Source: CAG-492 sp045643465 (GTDB lineage: Bacteria; Bacillota; Clostridia; TANB77; CAG-508). From it: a stretch of DNA of 64,000 nucleotides. This document shows, piece by piece, positions 52,797-61,874 of the stretch; the stretch's first letter is position 1; each line of letters opens with the position of its first letter. The notes beneath the pieces were generated by a model. The model was not told where the DNA came from. It ran no database searches and saw only the letters and a list, made by a program, of their open reading frames with translations. The DNA is taken from the NCBI GenBank assembly GCA_045643465.1, contig JAZUKV010000021.1, positions 1-64,000 on the forward strand, written 5' to 3'. The position numbers and the translations under genes are program-made.

Positions 52797-55199
52797 TTAT
52801 TTTATAACGATATTAAAAATCTTATTTTTTACATAGATTTCTTTTACAATTGTTTTTCCATCTATTACAGATTTAATATTAGAATTTTCATAAATTTTTG
52901 ATTTTATAGTTTCTTCATCAGAATCTGCAGGAACTGTAATTGTTGCTTTTACTTTTCCATTGATTTGAACAGGAATTTCTATTTCATTATCAACAATTTT
53001 TGATTCATCATAGCTAGGCCATGTTGAATAAGATATTGTTTCAGTATGATTTAAAACTACATTCCACAATTCTTCTGTAATATGTGGAGCTATAGGGTTT
53101 AATAATTGTAAAAATCCTTCTGCATATTTAGTAGGGAAGATATCTTCTTTATAAACTGCATTAATGAAAATCATTAATTGGCTAATTGCTGTATTAAAGT
53201 TCATAGATTCATAATCTTCTGTAACTTTTTTTACAGTAAAATTATAGACTTTTTCCAAGTTAGGATTTTCGATGTTTTGTATTTTATTTGATTCTGTATA
53301 TAATCTCCAAACACGATCTAAGAATTTTTTAGATCCATCAATACCGTTAGGATCCCAAGGTTTTGCTGATTCAATTGGCCCCATAAACATTTCATAAAGT
53401 CTTAAGCTGTCAGCACCAAATTCTCTTACCATATCATCAGGATTAACAACGTTTCCTTTTGATTTACTCATTTTTTCACCATTTGAGCCAAGAATCATTC
53501 CTTGGTGGCGAAGTTTAGCGAATGGCTCTTTTACAGGAACAATTCCTTTATTATATAAGTAATTATTCCAGAATCTAGAATATAATAAATGTCCTACAGC
53601 ATGTTCAGGTCCACCCATATATAAGTCAACTGGAAGCCAATATTCTAATAATTTTTTATCAGCGAATTCTTTATTATTTCTAGGATCAATATAACGTAAG
53701 AAATACCAGCTTGATGCGGCTGAACCAGGCATTGTACTAGTTTCTCTTCTTCCATGAACTCCATTTATAGTTACATCTAACCAATCATTAGCTTTTTCTA
53801 GAGGTGAGGCACCAGTTTTTGAAGGTTTATAATCTTCTAATTCAGGAAGTATTAATGGTAAATCTTCATCATTTAAAACTACCATATCACCATTATCTAA
53901 ATGTACGATAGGAATAGGTTCACCCCAATAACGTTGACGTGCGAATATCCATTCACGTAATTTGTAATTGATTTTTTTAGTTCCAATGTTATTCTCTTCA
54001 AGCCATGAAATCATTTTTTCTATAGCATCTTCTTTATTTAAACCATCTAAAAATCCAGAGTTAATGTGTACTCCATCTTCTGTGAAAGCTTCTTTTGAAA
54101 CATCTCCACCATCTAATACAGGGATTATTTCTATTCCAAATTTTTTAGCAAATTCATAATCTCTAGTATCATGTGCAGGAACTGCCATAATAGCACCAGT
54201 TCCATACGATGCTAAAACATAATCTGAAATCCAAATTGGAATTAATTTATTATTAACAGGATTTATAGCATAAGCACCTGTAAATACACCTGTTTTTTCT
54301 TTATTTAATTCAGTTCTTTCTAAATCTGATTTAGAGCTACAAGCTGATATATAAGATTCAACAGCTTCTTTTTGCTCTGGTGTTGTTATAGCCTTTACTA
54401 AATCATTTTCTGGAGCAAGAACACAGTATGTTGCACCAAATAATGTATCACATCTAGTTGTAAATACAGTGAAATCTAAATCTCTATAATTTGCTATTTT
54501 AAAAGTAACAAGAGCACCAACAGATTTTCCAATCCAATTTCTTTGAATTTCTTTTGTAGATTCTGGCCAATCTAATTCATCAAGATTTGCAAGTAAAGTT
54601 TCCGCATAAGCAGGAATGTCTAGAACCCATTGTTTCATATTTTTTCTAATTACAGGGAATCCACCACGTTCACTTTTTCCATCTATTACTTCATCATTAG
54701 CCAAAACAGTACCTAATTCTTCACACCAATTAACTGGCATATCTACAAGTTTGGCTAAACCATCATTGTATAATTGTTTGAAAATCCATTGAGTCCATTT
54801 ATAATAATTAGGATCACATGTAGAGATTTCTTTATCCCAATCAAATGAAAAGCCTAACATTTTCAATTGTCTTTTAAATGTTTGAATATTCTCTGAAGTA
54901 AATTTATCTGGATGGTTTCCAGTTTTTATTGCATATTGCTCTGCAGGTAAACCGAATGAATCCCAACCCATAGGGTGTAGTACATTATATCCTTGCATTC
55001 TTTTCATTCTTGATAAAATATCTGTTGCAGTATATCCTTCAGGATGTCCTACATGTAGACCTTGTCCAGAAGGATAAGGAAACATATCTAAAGCATAGAA
55101 TTTAGGTTTTGAAAAATCCCATACATCTGTTTTAAAAGTTTCATTTTCGTTCCAAAAATTTTGCCATTTTTTTTCTATTTCTTGAAATTTATATTCCAT
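52797..55199 (-). CDS. leuS: Leucyl-tRNA synthetase
   Basis: The 800-residue class I synthetase has FPYPSGQGLHVGHPEGYTA (HIGH motif HVGH), the CP1 editing domain with threonine-rich CVLAPEND-type region and AVPAHDTRDYEF, then EKMSKSKGN (KMSKS) and an anticodon domain ending in a short C-terminal extension. It charges tRNA-Leu, such as the one at 418. Only ~120 bp separate it from mscL, with a TATAAT on the minus strand at 55253-55258. No T-box leader fits, unusual for a Firmicute leuS. Confidence 0.97.
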   Translation of the reverse strand: MEYKFQEIEKKWQNFWNENETFKTDVWDFSKPKFYALDMFPYPSGQGLHVGHPEGYTATDILSRMKRMQGYNVLHPMGWDSFGLPAEQYAIKTGNHPDKFTSENIQTFKRQLKMLGFSFDWDKEISTCDPNYYKWTQWIFKQLYNDGLAKLVDMPVNWCEELGTVLANDEVIDGKSERGGFPVIRKNMKQWVLDIPAYAETLLANLDELDWPESTKEIQRNWIGKSVGALVTFKIANYRDLDFTVFTTRCDTLFGATYCVLAPENDLVKAITTPEQKEAVESYISACSSKSDLERTELNKEKTGVFTGAYAINPVNNKLIPIWISDYVLASYGTGAIMAVPAHDTRDYEFAKKFGIEIIPVLDGGDVSKEAFTEDGVHINSGFLDGLNKEDAIEKMISWLEENNIGTKKINYKLREWIFARQRYWGEPIPIVHLDNGDMVVLNDEDLPLILPELEDYKPSKTGASPLEKANDWLDVTINGVHGRRETSTMPGSAASSWYFLRYIDPRNNKEFADKKLLEYWLPVDLYMGGPEHAVGHLLYSRFWNNYLYNKGIVPVKEPFAKLRHQGMILGSNGEKMSKSKGNVVNPDDMVREFGADSLRLYEMFMGPIESAKPWDPNGIDGSKKFLDRVWRLYTESNKIQNIENPNLEKVYNFTVKKVTEDYESMNFNTAISQLMIFINAVYKEDIFPTKYAEGFLQLLNPIAPHITEELWNVVLNHTETISYSTWPSYDESKIVDNEIEIPVQINGKVKATITVPADSDEETIKSKIYENSNIKSVIDGKTIVKEIYVKNKIFNIVIK

Positions 55200-55265
55200 T
55201 TAAGCATCGTCCCTTTCATTGATAATAATGATTTATAAATAATATTTGCACAATTATACTACATA

Positions 55266-55320
55266 AATAAAAAAAAATAAACCCTCATAGCAAAAAAATA
55301 GTAGCTAAGAAGGTTTATTG
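55266..55320 (-). terminator. Terminator of mscL (minus strand)
   Basis: On the minus strand ATAAACC 55318-55312 pairs with GGTTTAT 55283-55277, followed by a long T run. Confidence 0.75.
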
Positions 55321-55322
55321 TA

Positions 55323-55757
55323 TTATTTTGTTATTTTTGCATTTTCTTCTAAAACTGAAGTACAATGTGGACATCTTGTTGCATGTATGTCAATTTCTGA
55401 TAAACAGTAAGGACATTGTTTTGTAGTTGGAGCAGCAGCTTTTTTAGGTTTTTTTCCAAGATTTATTAATCTATTAACAAGTCTTAATAAGATAAATAAT
55501 ATTAAGGCCATTATAACGAAATTAATTACTGCTGTAATGAAATGTCCATAGTTAATGTATTGATTTGTATTAAATATTTGAAGTCTACCACCAAATTCGG
55601 CTCCTCCAATTGAATTAATTAATGGATTAATAAAATCATCAGTTAATGCATCAACTATATCTTTAAAAGCAGCTCCTATGATTACACCAACAGCTAAGTC
55701 CATTACATTTCCTCTAAGTATAAATTCTTTGAATTCTGAAAAAAATTTTTTTATCAT
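55323..55757 (-). CDS. mscL: Large-conductance mechanosensitive channel MscL with C-terminal zinc ribbon
   Basis: The 144-residue protein has FKEFILRGNVMDLAVGVIIGAAF (in part; N-terminal helix and TM1), the pore-lining repeat of small residues, a loop and TM2 (~72-95). The usual C-terminal helix is replaced by a zinc ribbon CPYCLSEIDIHATRCPHC. The channel opens under osmotic down-shock. A zinc ribbon in the cytoplasmic end is seen in some clostridial MscL and may regulate or recruit. The ribosome site on the minus strand is AAGGGGAA. Confidence 0.93.
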   Translation of the reverse strand: MIKKFFSEFKEFILRGNVMDLAVGVIIGAAFKDIVDALTDDFINPLINSIGGAEFGGRLQIFNTNQYINYGHFITAVINFVIMALILFILLRLVNRLINLGKKPKKAAAPTTKQCPYCLSEIDIHATRCPHCTSVLEENAKITK

Positions 55758-55851
55758 AAATATTCCCCTTTCATTAATTATCCATAAATATATATTATAA
55801 TAAAATGTTGAAAAATGTCAATAAATATCGCTAAAATATAGAAAAATGCTA

Positions 55852-55880
55852 TTGATTTAATCGAAAAAATGTGATAAAAT
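55852..55880 (+). promoter_or_regulatory. Promoter of the rpsF operon
   Basis: TTGATT 55852-55857 and TAAAAT 55875-55880 are 17 bp apart with TG before the -10. The ~90-nt leader has a TTACAT/ATGTAG hairpin (near 55924-55940) but I see no clear S6:S18-binding CCG motif. Confidence 0.65.
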
Positions 55881-55971
55881 GGCACTGTTGAGAAAAAATA
55901 GCATTCTGCTATATTTTCCTTACTTACATGAAAAATGTAGGTTTTATATCCATAAGGAGGTGAACAGAATA

Positions 55972-56253
55972 ATGAATAAATACGAAAGTGTTATCATTGT
56001 TAAACCAACTGTTGATGAAGAAGGAATGAAATTATTAATTTCTAGATTCACAGATTTAATTAACAATGATGGTAAAGTTGAAAAAGTTGACGAATTAGGT
56101 AACAAAAAATTAGCTTATGAAGTTAAAAAATTCGAAGAAGGAATATATGTTGTATTTTATTTCGAAGCTAATCCAGACTTAATTGCAGAGCTTGAAAGAA
56201 ATTTCAGAATAACAGATGAAATTATAAAATTCATGACAGTAAAAAAAGATTAA
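55972..56253 (+). CDS. rpsF: 30S ribosomal protein S6
   Basis: The 93-residue protein has the S6 fold: YESVIIVKPTVDEEG, KVEKVDELGNKKLAYEVKK and EGIYVVFYFEANP, with the GNKKLAYxxKK signature. It binds S18 in the 30S platform. AAGGAGGTG places the start at ATG 55972 although the frame extends upstream. ssb and rpsR follow in the standard order. Confidence 0.97.
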   Translation: MNKYESVIIVKPTVDEEGMKLLISRFTDLINNDGKVEKVDELGNKKLAYEVKKFEEGIYVVFYFEANPDLIAELERNFRITDEIIKFMTVKKD

Positions 56254-56262
56254 TAATGAAGG

Positions 56263-56282
56263 ACTTTAGTTCAGACTAAAGT
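56263..56282 (+). promoter_or_regulatory. Perfect hairpin between rpsF and ssb
   Basis: ACTTTAGT-TCAG-ACTAAAGT is an 8-bp stem with a tetraloop, without T run, just before the ssb ribosome site; it may tune ssb translation or mRNA processing. Confidence 0.55.
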
Positions 56283-56295
56283 AATGGTGAAAAAT

Positions 56296-56730
56296 ATGAA
56301 CAAAGTTATATTAATGGGAAGATTAACAAGAGACCCAGAAGTAAGATACACACAAACTAATAACACATTAGTTGCTTCATTTTCTTTAGCAGTTAATAGA
56401 AGATTTGCTCGCCAAGGAGAAGAAAGACAGGCAGATTTTATAAATGTTGTTGCTTGGAGCAAAACAGGTGAATTTTGTAGTAAATATTTTAAAAAAGGTC
56501 AACAAGTAGGAGTAATCGGAAGAATACAAACTAGAAACTGGGATGATGAACAAGGTCAAAAACATTATGTAACAGAAGTTGTTGCAGAAGAAGCATATTT
56601 TGCTGATAGCAAAAGAGATGGAGAAATGGGTGGAAACTCATTTGATTCTTCTTTTGGAAGTATGCCAGCAGCTGGTGCAAGTGAAAATTCAGACTTTGAA
56701 ACATTTTCAGGAGATGACCTACCATTTTAA
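56296..56730 (+). CDS. ssb: Single-stranded DNA-binding protein
   Basis: The 144-residue SSB has an OB fold (MNKVILMGRLTRDPEVRYT, FINVVAWSKTGEFCSKYFKKG, VGVIGRIQTRNWDD) and a Gly/Ser/Asp linker ending in the acidic tip DDLPF, which recruits repair and replication proteins. A GTG-rich GGTGAAAAAT supports ATG 56296; an in-frame ATG at 56284 is possible and would add four residues. Confidence 0.96.
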   Translation: MNKVILMGRLTRDPEVRYTQTNNTLVASFSLAVNRRFARQGEERQADFINVVAWSKTGEFCSKYFKKGQQVGVIGRIQTRNWDDEQGQKHYVTEVVAEEAYFADSKRDGEMGGNSFDSSFGSMPAAGASENSDFETFSGDDLPF

Positions 56731-56760
56731 TTAAAAATTAGATAGGGGGGAAATAATAAA

Positions 56761-57039
56761 ATGGCTGATAAGAAAAATAGAAAAAATAATAGAAATAACA
56801 ATATTGATGATGATTTCAATCCAAAATTCAAAAAGAGAAAGAAAGTTTGTCCTTTATGTAAAGACAAAAATTTAGTTCTAGATTATAAAAATCCAGAGCA
56901 ATTAAAGAAATTCATCAATGAAAGAGGAAAAATATTACCTAGAAGAGCTACTGGAGCATGTGCATTACATCAAAGAGATATTACTCTTGAAGTTAAAAGA
57001 TGTAGACAAATTGCTATGTTACCATATACTACAGACTAG
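56761..57039 (+). CDS. rpsR: 30S ribosomal protein S18, zinc-binding form
   Basis: The 92-residue protein has a basic, Asn-rich N-terminus and the S18 core (DYKNPEQLKKFINERGKILPRRATGACALHQRDI, in part). CPLC near 31, Cys ~68 and His ~71 form the zinc-binding C+ type. It ends the rpsF operon; a terminator follows. GGGGGG-type AGATAGGGGGGA is the ribosome site. Confidence 0.97.
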   Translation: MADKKNRKNNRNNNIDDDFNPKFKKRKKVCPLCKDKNLVLDYKNPEQLKKFINERGKILPRRATGACALHQRDITLEVKRCRQIAMLPYTTD

Positions 57040-57044
57040 TAATT

Positions 57045-57083
57045 AAAAGACTATAACTTTTATAAGTTATAGTCTTTTTTTAT
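57045..57083. terminator. Bidirectional terminator between rpsR and pflA
   Basis: AAAAGACTATAACTT pairs with AAGTTATAGTCTTTT; T runs lie on both sides, serving both converging genes. Confidence 0.95.
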
Positions 57084-57092
57084 AATAATATA

Positions 57093-57818
57093 TTAATCAA
57101 TTTGTAGAATTTCTTTAGCTCGTTTTGTATCTTCATTAGTTGCAGATCTAGTATTTTCTAATGGATATGTTATTCCTAATTTTTCCCATTTGAATTTTCC
57201 TAAATTATGATATGGTAAAATATCAACTTTTTCTACAGTATTTAAGGTTGATAAAAAGTTTTTCAAATTTAATAAATCTTCTTTATTATCTGTAATATCA
57301 GGAATTAGAACTTGGCGAATCCAAATTTTTTTATTATGATCAGATAAATATTGGGCAAATTCAAGCTCTAATTTGTTTGAGTGTCCAGTTAAATCTTTAC
57401 AGATTTCATCGTTTATAGATTTTATATCTAATAAAAATAAATCTGCTAGATCTATGATTTTTTTTACATTATCATTTAATATAAACATTCCAGATGTATC
57501 AATGGCTGTGTGTATATTATGTTTTTTTAATTCAAGTAATAATTCAATTACAAAATCTTGCTGAAGTAAAGGATCTCCGCCACTTAAAGTTACTCCACCA
57601 CCGGATGATATAAAATAATTTTTATATTTTAAAACTTTTGATAAAATATCTTGTACAGAATATAGATTATTTGATTGCGTATTCCATGTATCACGGTTGT
57701 GACAATATTTACAACGTAAAGCACATCCTTGAAAAAAAACGATAAATCTAATTCCAGGGCCATCTACTGCACCGAATGTATCAAAAGAATGAATTTTTGC
57801 TAATAGTTTTTCTTCCAT
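57093..57818 (-). CDS. pflA: Pyruvate formate-lyase activating enzyme
   Basis: The 241-residue radical SAM enzyme has TFGAVDGPGIRF, the cluster motif CALRCKYCHN, SGGGVTLSGGDPLLQ and the C-terminal PYHNLGKFKW. It makes the glycyl radical on PFL. The frame extends 12 codons upstream, but AAAGGATAATATT places the start at the ATG complementary to 57816-57818. No pflB or other glycyl radical enzyme is next to it, so its partner gene is elsewhere; it points to anaerobic fermentation. Confidence 0.94.
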   Translation of the reverse strand: MEEKLLAKIHSFDTFGAVDGPGIRFIVFFQGCALRCKYCHNRDTWNTQSNNLYSVQDILSKVLKYKNYFISSGGGVTLSGGDPLLQQDFVIELLLELKKHNIHTAIDTSGMFILNDNVKKIIDLADLFLLDIKSINDEICKDLTGHSNKLELEFAQYLSDHNKKIWIRQVLIPDITDNKEDLLNLKNFLSTLNTVEKVDILPYHNLGKFKWEKLGITYPLENTRSATNEDTKRAKEILQID

Positions 57819-57914
57819 AATATTATCCTTTCTTGAATAGTATAAATATATCATAATAATTTATTCAAATCAATTAAAAATACTTAAAAATCAAATAAAA
57901 AAAGGCTTTGAATA

Positions 57915-57943
57915 TTGCCAAAATATGGGTAAATTGATATAAT
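57915..57943 (+). promoter_or_regulatory. Promoter of the membrane protein-lspA-rluD operon
   Basis: TTGCCA 57915-57920 and TATAAT 57938-57943 are 17 bp apart with an extended TGA. Confidence 0.8.
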
Positions 57944-57972
57944 TACACTATATATTTAGAAAGGAAAATTTT

Positions 57973-59682
57973 ATGAACGAGAGATTAAAAAGAATAATTA
58001 CAGTTGGTTTTAAAATTATTGCTGTTTTAACTATTATATTTTATGCTTATTCTATAACACCGAAAACATTTCAAAATGATACTTTTTATACTATAAAAAT
58101 AGGAGAGCATATTTCAAATACGACGGAAAATGTAACAGATTTATTGCCTTGGAACAAAGGATTGGATATGAAGGATCCTTTTTCAATGCATGAGTTACCA
58201 TATACATATCCTCATTGGTTTTATGATTTAATAACATATAAAATTCATAACGCATGGGGATTGCAAGGAATATATGTTGCAACATGCATATTAGCTATAA
58301 TTTTAGGTTTATCAATATACTTTGTAAATAGAAAATTAAATGGAAATTATGCATTATCATTTATTATAACAATTGGAACTTTGTTTTGCCTGAAAGATTT
58401 TATAGCAGCAAGAGCTCAGTTAGTTACATTTATATTATTTGTATATACTATTTATGGAATAGAGCAATTTATAAAGAGCAAAAAGATAAGATATGCAATA
58501 TTACTACTAATAATACCAATACTGATTGCTAATATGCATTGTGCTGTTTGGCCTTTCTATTTTGTACTATATTTACCATATATTGTTGAATATATTTTTA
58601 TGAAGGTTAGATCAATAAATTATGGCAATTTGTTCAGGAAAATTAAAATTAAGTTTAAGAAAAATAAAATTAGTAAATTACAATTAAATATTGAGAAAAA
58701 TAAAATAAAGAAGGATGAGGAAAAATATCATCAAAAATTAAATAAATTGTTTGAGAATTCATATAAAATTGAATTTGAACAGAGAAAAAATACAAAATGG
58801 TTAATATTAATTTTGTTAATTTGTATTTTTACAGGTTTATTAACTCCAATTAAAGAAACACCATATACGTATTTGATAAAAACAAATCAAGGAAATACCA
58901 CACAAAATATTAGTGAACATTTACCTCTTACTTTAGCAAATGATGAAACAATGATGATTGTTTTTGCAGGAATTATAGGAATACTAGTTTTTTCAAAGTC
59001 AAAAATAAAATTAAAAGATTTCTTTATGTTGTCAGGTTTGGTGCTTCTGGCATTTTTATCAAGAAGACAAAAATCGATGTTGGTTTTAATAGGAAATTTT
59101 ATTTTAGTAAGAATGTTAATAAATGTGTTTATTAATATAAATAAAACAGTTAATCCAGGAAATAAAATTAAAGATTTAAAAACAATTTTTGAAGTTACAG
59201 GAGTTGCTTTAATAACAATTATAACATTTTTAGTTTCAGCAAAATCAATTGTGAATTCAAAAAATGATCAATATGTAGACGAGTCTTCATATCCAGTTGC
59301 TGCTGCTGAATTTATTAATAAAGAAATAATTCCTAAAGTTGGAAAAGAAAATTTAAAATTATATAATGAGTATAATTATGGAAGTTATTTATTATTTTCA
59401 GATATTCCAGTTTTTATAGATTCAAGAGCAGATTTATATGCTCCAGAATTTAATGGACAAAAAGATGAAAATGGAAATTATATAGGCAATGATATATTTA
59501 CAGATTTCTTGGATATATCTAGCTTAGCTGTTGATTATGAAAGCAAATTCGAAGAGTATGAATTTAATTATGCAATAATGTATTCAAATGCAAAGTTAAG
59601 CTCTGTTATTGAAAGAGATAATAATTATAGAGCTATATATGATGATGGTGATTTTGTTATATATGAAAAAGTGAATGATTAA
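57973..59682 (+). CDS. Polytopic membrane protein, GT-C glycosyltransferase-like
   Basis: The 569-residue protein has an N-terminal helix (~12-30), an outside loop with FQNDTFYTIKIGE and YPHWFYDL, and about ten further membrane helices, interrupted by a basic cytoplasmic coiled region (~215-270) and a second outside region at the end (DSRADLYAPEFNGQ, VDYESKFEEYEFNY). An acidic residue in the first loop and many helices fit the GT-C fold of lipid-linked sugar transferases. No homolog name is recognised. It starts an operon with lspA 20 bp downstream. Confidence 0.75.
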   Translation: MNERLKRIITVGFKIIAVLTIIFYAYSITPKTFQNDTFYTIKIGEHISNTTENVTDLLPWNKGLDMKDPFSMHELPYTYPHWFYDLITYKIHNAWGLQGIYVATCILAIILGLSIYFVNRKLNGNYALSFIITIGTLFCLKDFIAARAQLVTFILFVYTIYGIEQFIKSKKIRYAILLLIIPILIANMHCAVWPFYFVLYLPYIVEYIFMKVRSINYGNLFRKIKIKFKKNKISKLQLNIEKNKIKKDEEKYHQKLNKLFENSYKIEFEQRKNTKWLILILLICIFTGLLTPIKETPYTYLIKTNQGNTTQNISEHLPLTLANDETMMIVFAGIIGILVFSKSKIKLKDFFMLSGLVLLAFLSRRQKSMLVLIGNFILVRMLINVFININKTVNPGNKIKDLKTIFEVTGVALITIITFLVSAKSIVNSKNDQYVDESSYPVAAAEFINKEIIPKVGKENLKLYNEYNYGSYLLFSDIPVFIDSRADLYAPEFNGQKDENGNYIGNDIFTDFLDISSLAVDYESKFEEYEFNYAIMYSNAKLSSVIERDNNYRAIYDDGDFVIYEKVND

Positions 59683-59702
59683 AATTTTAAGGATGAAAAA
59701 AT

Positions 59703-60182
59703 ATGAAGAAAATAAAGTTTTTTGCTTTGATTATTATATTAATAATAATAGATCAAATTAGTAAATATTTGGTAATATTGAATATAAAGAATATGTCAAA
59801 ACAAATAATTCCTAATATTTTAGATTTTACATATTGTGAAAATAGAGGGATGGCATTTGGCATGGGAAGTGGACATGTTAAAATTGTATGTGCTGCTACA
59901 TTAATTATAATAATTGCAATAATGATTATAATTAATAAAAATTATAAAAAAATCAATAAGTTGGAATTAATAGGAATTGCTAGTATTATTGCAGGTGGAA
60001 TTGGAAACTTGATTGATAGATTTTTTAGAGCGTATGTTGTAGATTTTATAGATTTTGGCAGAATAGTGGATTTCCCTGTGTTTAATATAGCAGATATATG
60101 TGTGGTATTAGGAGTATTTGTAATAGGAATTGGATATATATTAGATAATAGAGGTGAAAAAGTTGAAAAAGATAATCGTTGA
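59703..60182 (+). CDS. lspA: Lipoprotein signal peptidase (signal peptidase II)
   Basis: The 159-residue membrane protein has four helices and the two catalytic Asp in GGIGNLIDRFFRAYVVDFIDF and FNIADICVVLG, plus CENRGMAFGM (N-x-G-M/I-A-F). It cleaves lipoprotein signals after lipid modification and so matures the lipoproteins seen at 10876 and 20292. Its end overlaps the rluD start by 20 bp. Confidence 0.97.
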   Translation: MKKIKFFALIIILIIIDQISKYLVILNIKNMSKQIIPNILDFTYCENRGMAFGMGSGHVKIVCAATLIIIIAIMIIINKNYKKINKLELIGIASIIAGGIGNLIDRFFRAYVVDFIDFGRIVDFPVFNIADICVVLGVFVIGIGYILDNRGEKVEKDNR

Positions 60183-61074
60183 TGAGAATGATAATATAAG
60201 AATAGATGCATATATAGCAAGTAAAAATAGTGATTTATCGAGAGCTACAATTCAAAGATTATTAGATGAAAGCAATATAACAGTAAATGGAATTTGTAAA
60301 AAGAGTTCATACAAAGTAAAATTAGGAGATTCTATAGAAATAAATATTCCTGAGCTAAAAGAAACAAAAATTGAGGCACAGGATATACCTGTTGAGATTG
60401 TTTATGAAGATGATGATATAATTATTGTAAATAAACCTAAAGGGTTAGTTGTACATCCTGCTAATGGAAATCCTGATGGAACATTAGTAAATGCAATAAT
60501 GAATATATGTAAAGATTCTTTATCTGGTGTTGGAGGAGAAAAAAGACCAGGAATTGTCCATAGATTAGATAAAGATACTTCTGGTTTATTAATTATAGCT
60601 AAAAATGATAAAGCACATTTAAAGATGAGTGAACAAATAAAGAATAGAGCAGTGAATAAAAAGTATATAGCTTTAGTTAGAGGAATAATAAAAGAAGATG
60701 AAGCAACTATTAATATGCCAATTGGAAGAAGCAAAGTTGATAGGAAAAAGATGGCTGTTGATAGAAATGGTAAAGAGGCAATAACACATTTTAAAGTATT
60801 AAAAAGATATGATAATTATACTTTGTTAGAAGTAAAAATTGATACAGGAAGAACTCATCAAATTAGAGTTCATATGGCAGAGATAGGACATCCTGTGATT
60901 GGTGATGAAGTATATTCTAGTGGGAAAAATGAATTTAATATAAAAGGACAAATGTTGCATGCTAAAAGTTTAGATTTTGAGCATCCAATTACTGGAAAAA
61001 AGATGCATGTGGAAGCGGATATACCAGAATATTTTAAAGAAGTAATCAAAATATGTGATAGTAGGGTGGTGTAG
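60163..61074 (+). CDS. rluD: Ribosomal large-subunit pseudouridine synthase, RluD type
   Basis: The 303-residue protein has an S4 domain (~10-75: RIDAYIASKNSDLSRATIQRLL, in part) and a RluA-type catalytic domain with GIVHRLDKDTSGLLIIAK (catalytic Asp in HRLDKDTSG) and GRTHQIRVHMAEIGHPVIGD. It modifies 23S rRNA helix 69. The start is TTG 60163 behind GAGGTG; GTG 60154 is also in frame. It follows lspA, the standard order in Firmicutes. Confidence 0.93.
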   Translation: MKKIIVDENDNIRIDAYIASKNSDLSRATIQRLLDESNITVNGICKKSSYKVKLGDSIEINIPELKETKIEAQDIPVEIVYEDDDIIIVNKPKGLVVHPANGNPDGTLVNAIMNICKDSLSGVGGEKRPGIVHRLDKDTSGLLIIAKNDKAHLKMSEQIKNRAVNKKYIALVRGIIKEDEATINMPIGRSKVDRKKMAVDRNGKEAITHFKVLKRYDNYTLLEVKIDTGRTHQIRVHMAEIGHPVIGDEVYSSGKNEFNIKGQMLHAKSLDFEHPITGKKMHVEADIPEYFKEVIKICDSRVV

Positions 61075-61077
61075 AAG

Positions 61078-61809
61078 ATGGCAGAAATGCGATTACAGAA
61101 ATTTTTGTCAAATGCAGGTATATGCTCCAGAAGAAAAGCCGAGGAGCTAATAGTAAATGGAAAAGTTAAAGTAAATGGAAGAATCGTAACAGAGCTAGGA
61201 ACAAAAGTAGATTCAGAAAAAGATGAGATAATATTTAATAATAAAAAAATTAATACTATAAATGAATTTAAATATATTTTATTAAATAAACCAGTAGGAT
61301 ATGTTACAACAGTTAAAGATCAGTTTGATAGACCAATAGTTTTAGATTTAATAAAAGATTGCAAAGAGCAATTATTACCAGTTGGAAGATTAGATATGTA
61401 TACATCAGGTGCTTTAATATTAACAAATGATGGTGATTTCATATATAGTGTAACACATCCAAAAAATGAAATAGAAAAGACATATAATGCAACTGTACGC
61501 GGAATAATTACTATAGATGATGTTCAAAAACTAGAAAAAGGTGTAGAAATTGATGATTATGTGTCTAGTCCAGCAAAAGTAAAAATATTAAAATTGGATA
61601 ATGAAAAAAATCTATCTAGATTACAAATTACAATACATGAAGGTAAAAATCGTGAAGTTAGAAAGATGTGTGAAGCTGTTGGCAAAAATGTAGTAGCATT
61701 GCATAGAGCAAAAATTGGAAATTTAGATGTAAAAAATTTAAAAATAGGCCAGTGGAGATATTTGACAAAAGAAGAGGTAGAATATTTTATAAAAAATAAA
61801 AGTAATTAA
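61078..61809 (+). CDS. rluB: Pseudouridine synthase, RsuA/RluB type
   Basis: The 243-residue protein has an S4 domain (RLQKFLSNAGICSRRKAEELI, in part) and the RsuA-type domain with LLNKPVGYVTT, LPVGRLDMYTSGALILTNDGD (in part; catalytic Asp in GRLD) and HEGKNREVRKMCEAVG. It would make pseudouridine in 23S rRNA (RluB) or 16S rRNA (RsuA); RluB is favoured by the size and S4 domain. It begins three bases after the rluD stop. Confidence 0.88.
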   Translation: MAEMRLQKFLSNAGICSRRKAEELIVNGKVKVNGRIVTELGTKVDSEKDEIIFNNKKINTINEFKYILLNKPVGYVTTVKDQFDRPIVLDLIKDCKEQLLPVGRLDMYTSGALILTNDGDFIYSVTHPKNEIEKTYNATVRGIITIDDVQKLEKGVEIDDYVSSPAKVKILKLDNEKNLSRLQITIHEGKNREVRKMCEAVGKNVVALHRAKIGNLDVKNLKIGQWRYLTKEEVEYFIKNKSN

Positions 61810-61836
61810 ATCTTGTAAAACAGAAGATTTAATTAT
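61803..61836 (+). terminator. Weak terminator-like hairpin
   Basis: AATTAAATCTT pairs with AAGATTTAATT around a nine-base loop, partly in the stop codon; the T run is poor (ATATAATT), so read-through to the S1 gene is likely. Confidence 0.5.
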
Positions 61837-61874
61837 ATAATTATGAAGAAAACAAAAGATAAGGAGATAGTAGA

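Noticed and set aside
55881..55971. S6:S18 autoregulatory leader
   Set aside because: A hairpin is present before rpsF but the conserved CCG-bearing loop cannot be identified.
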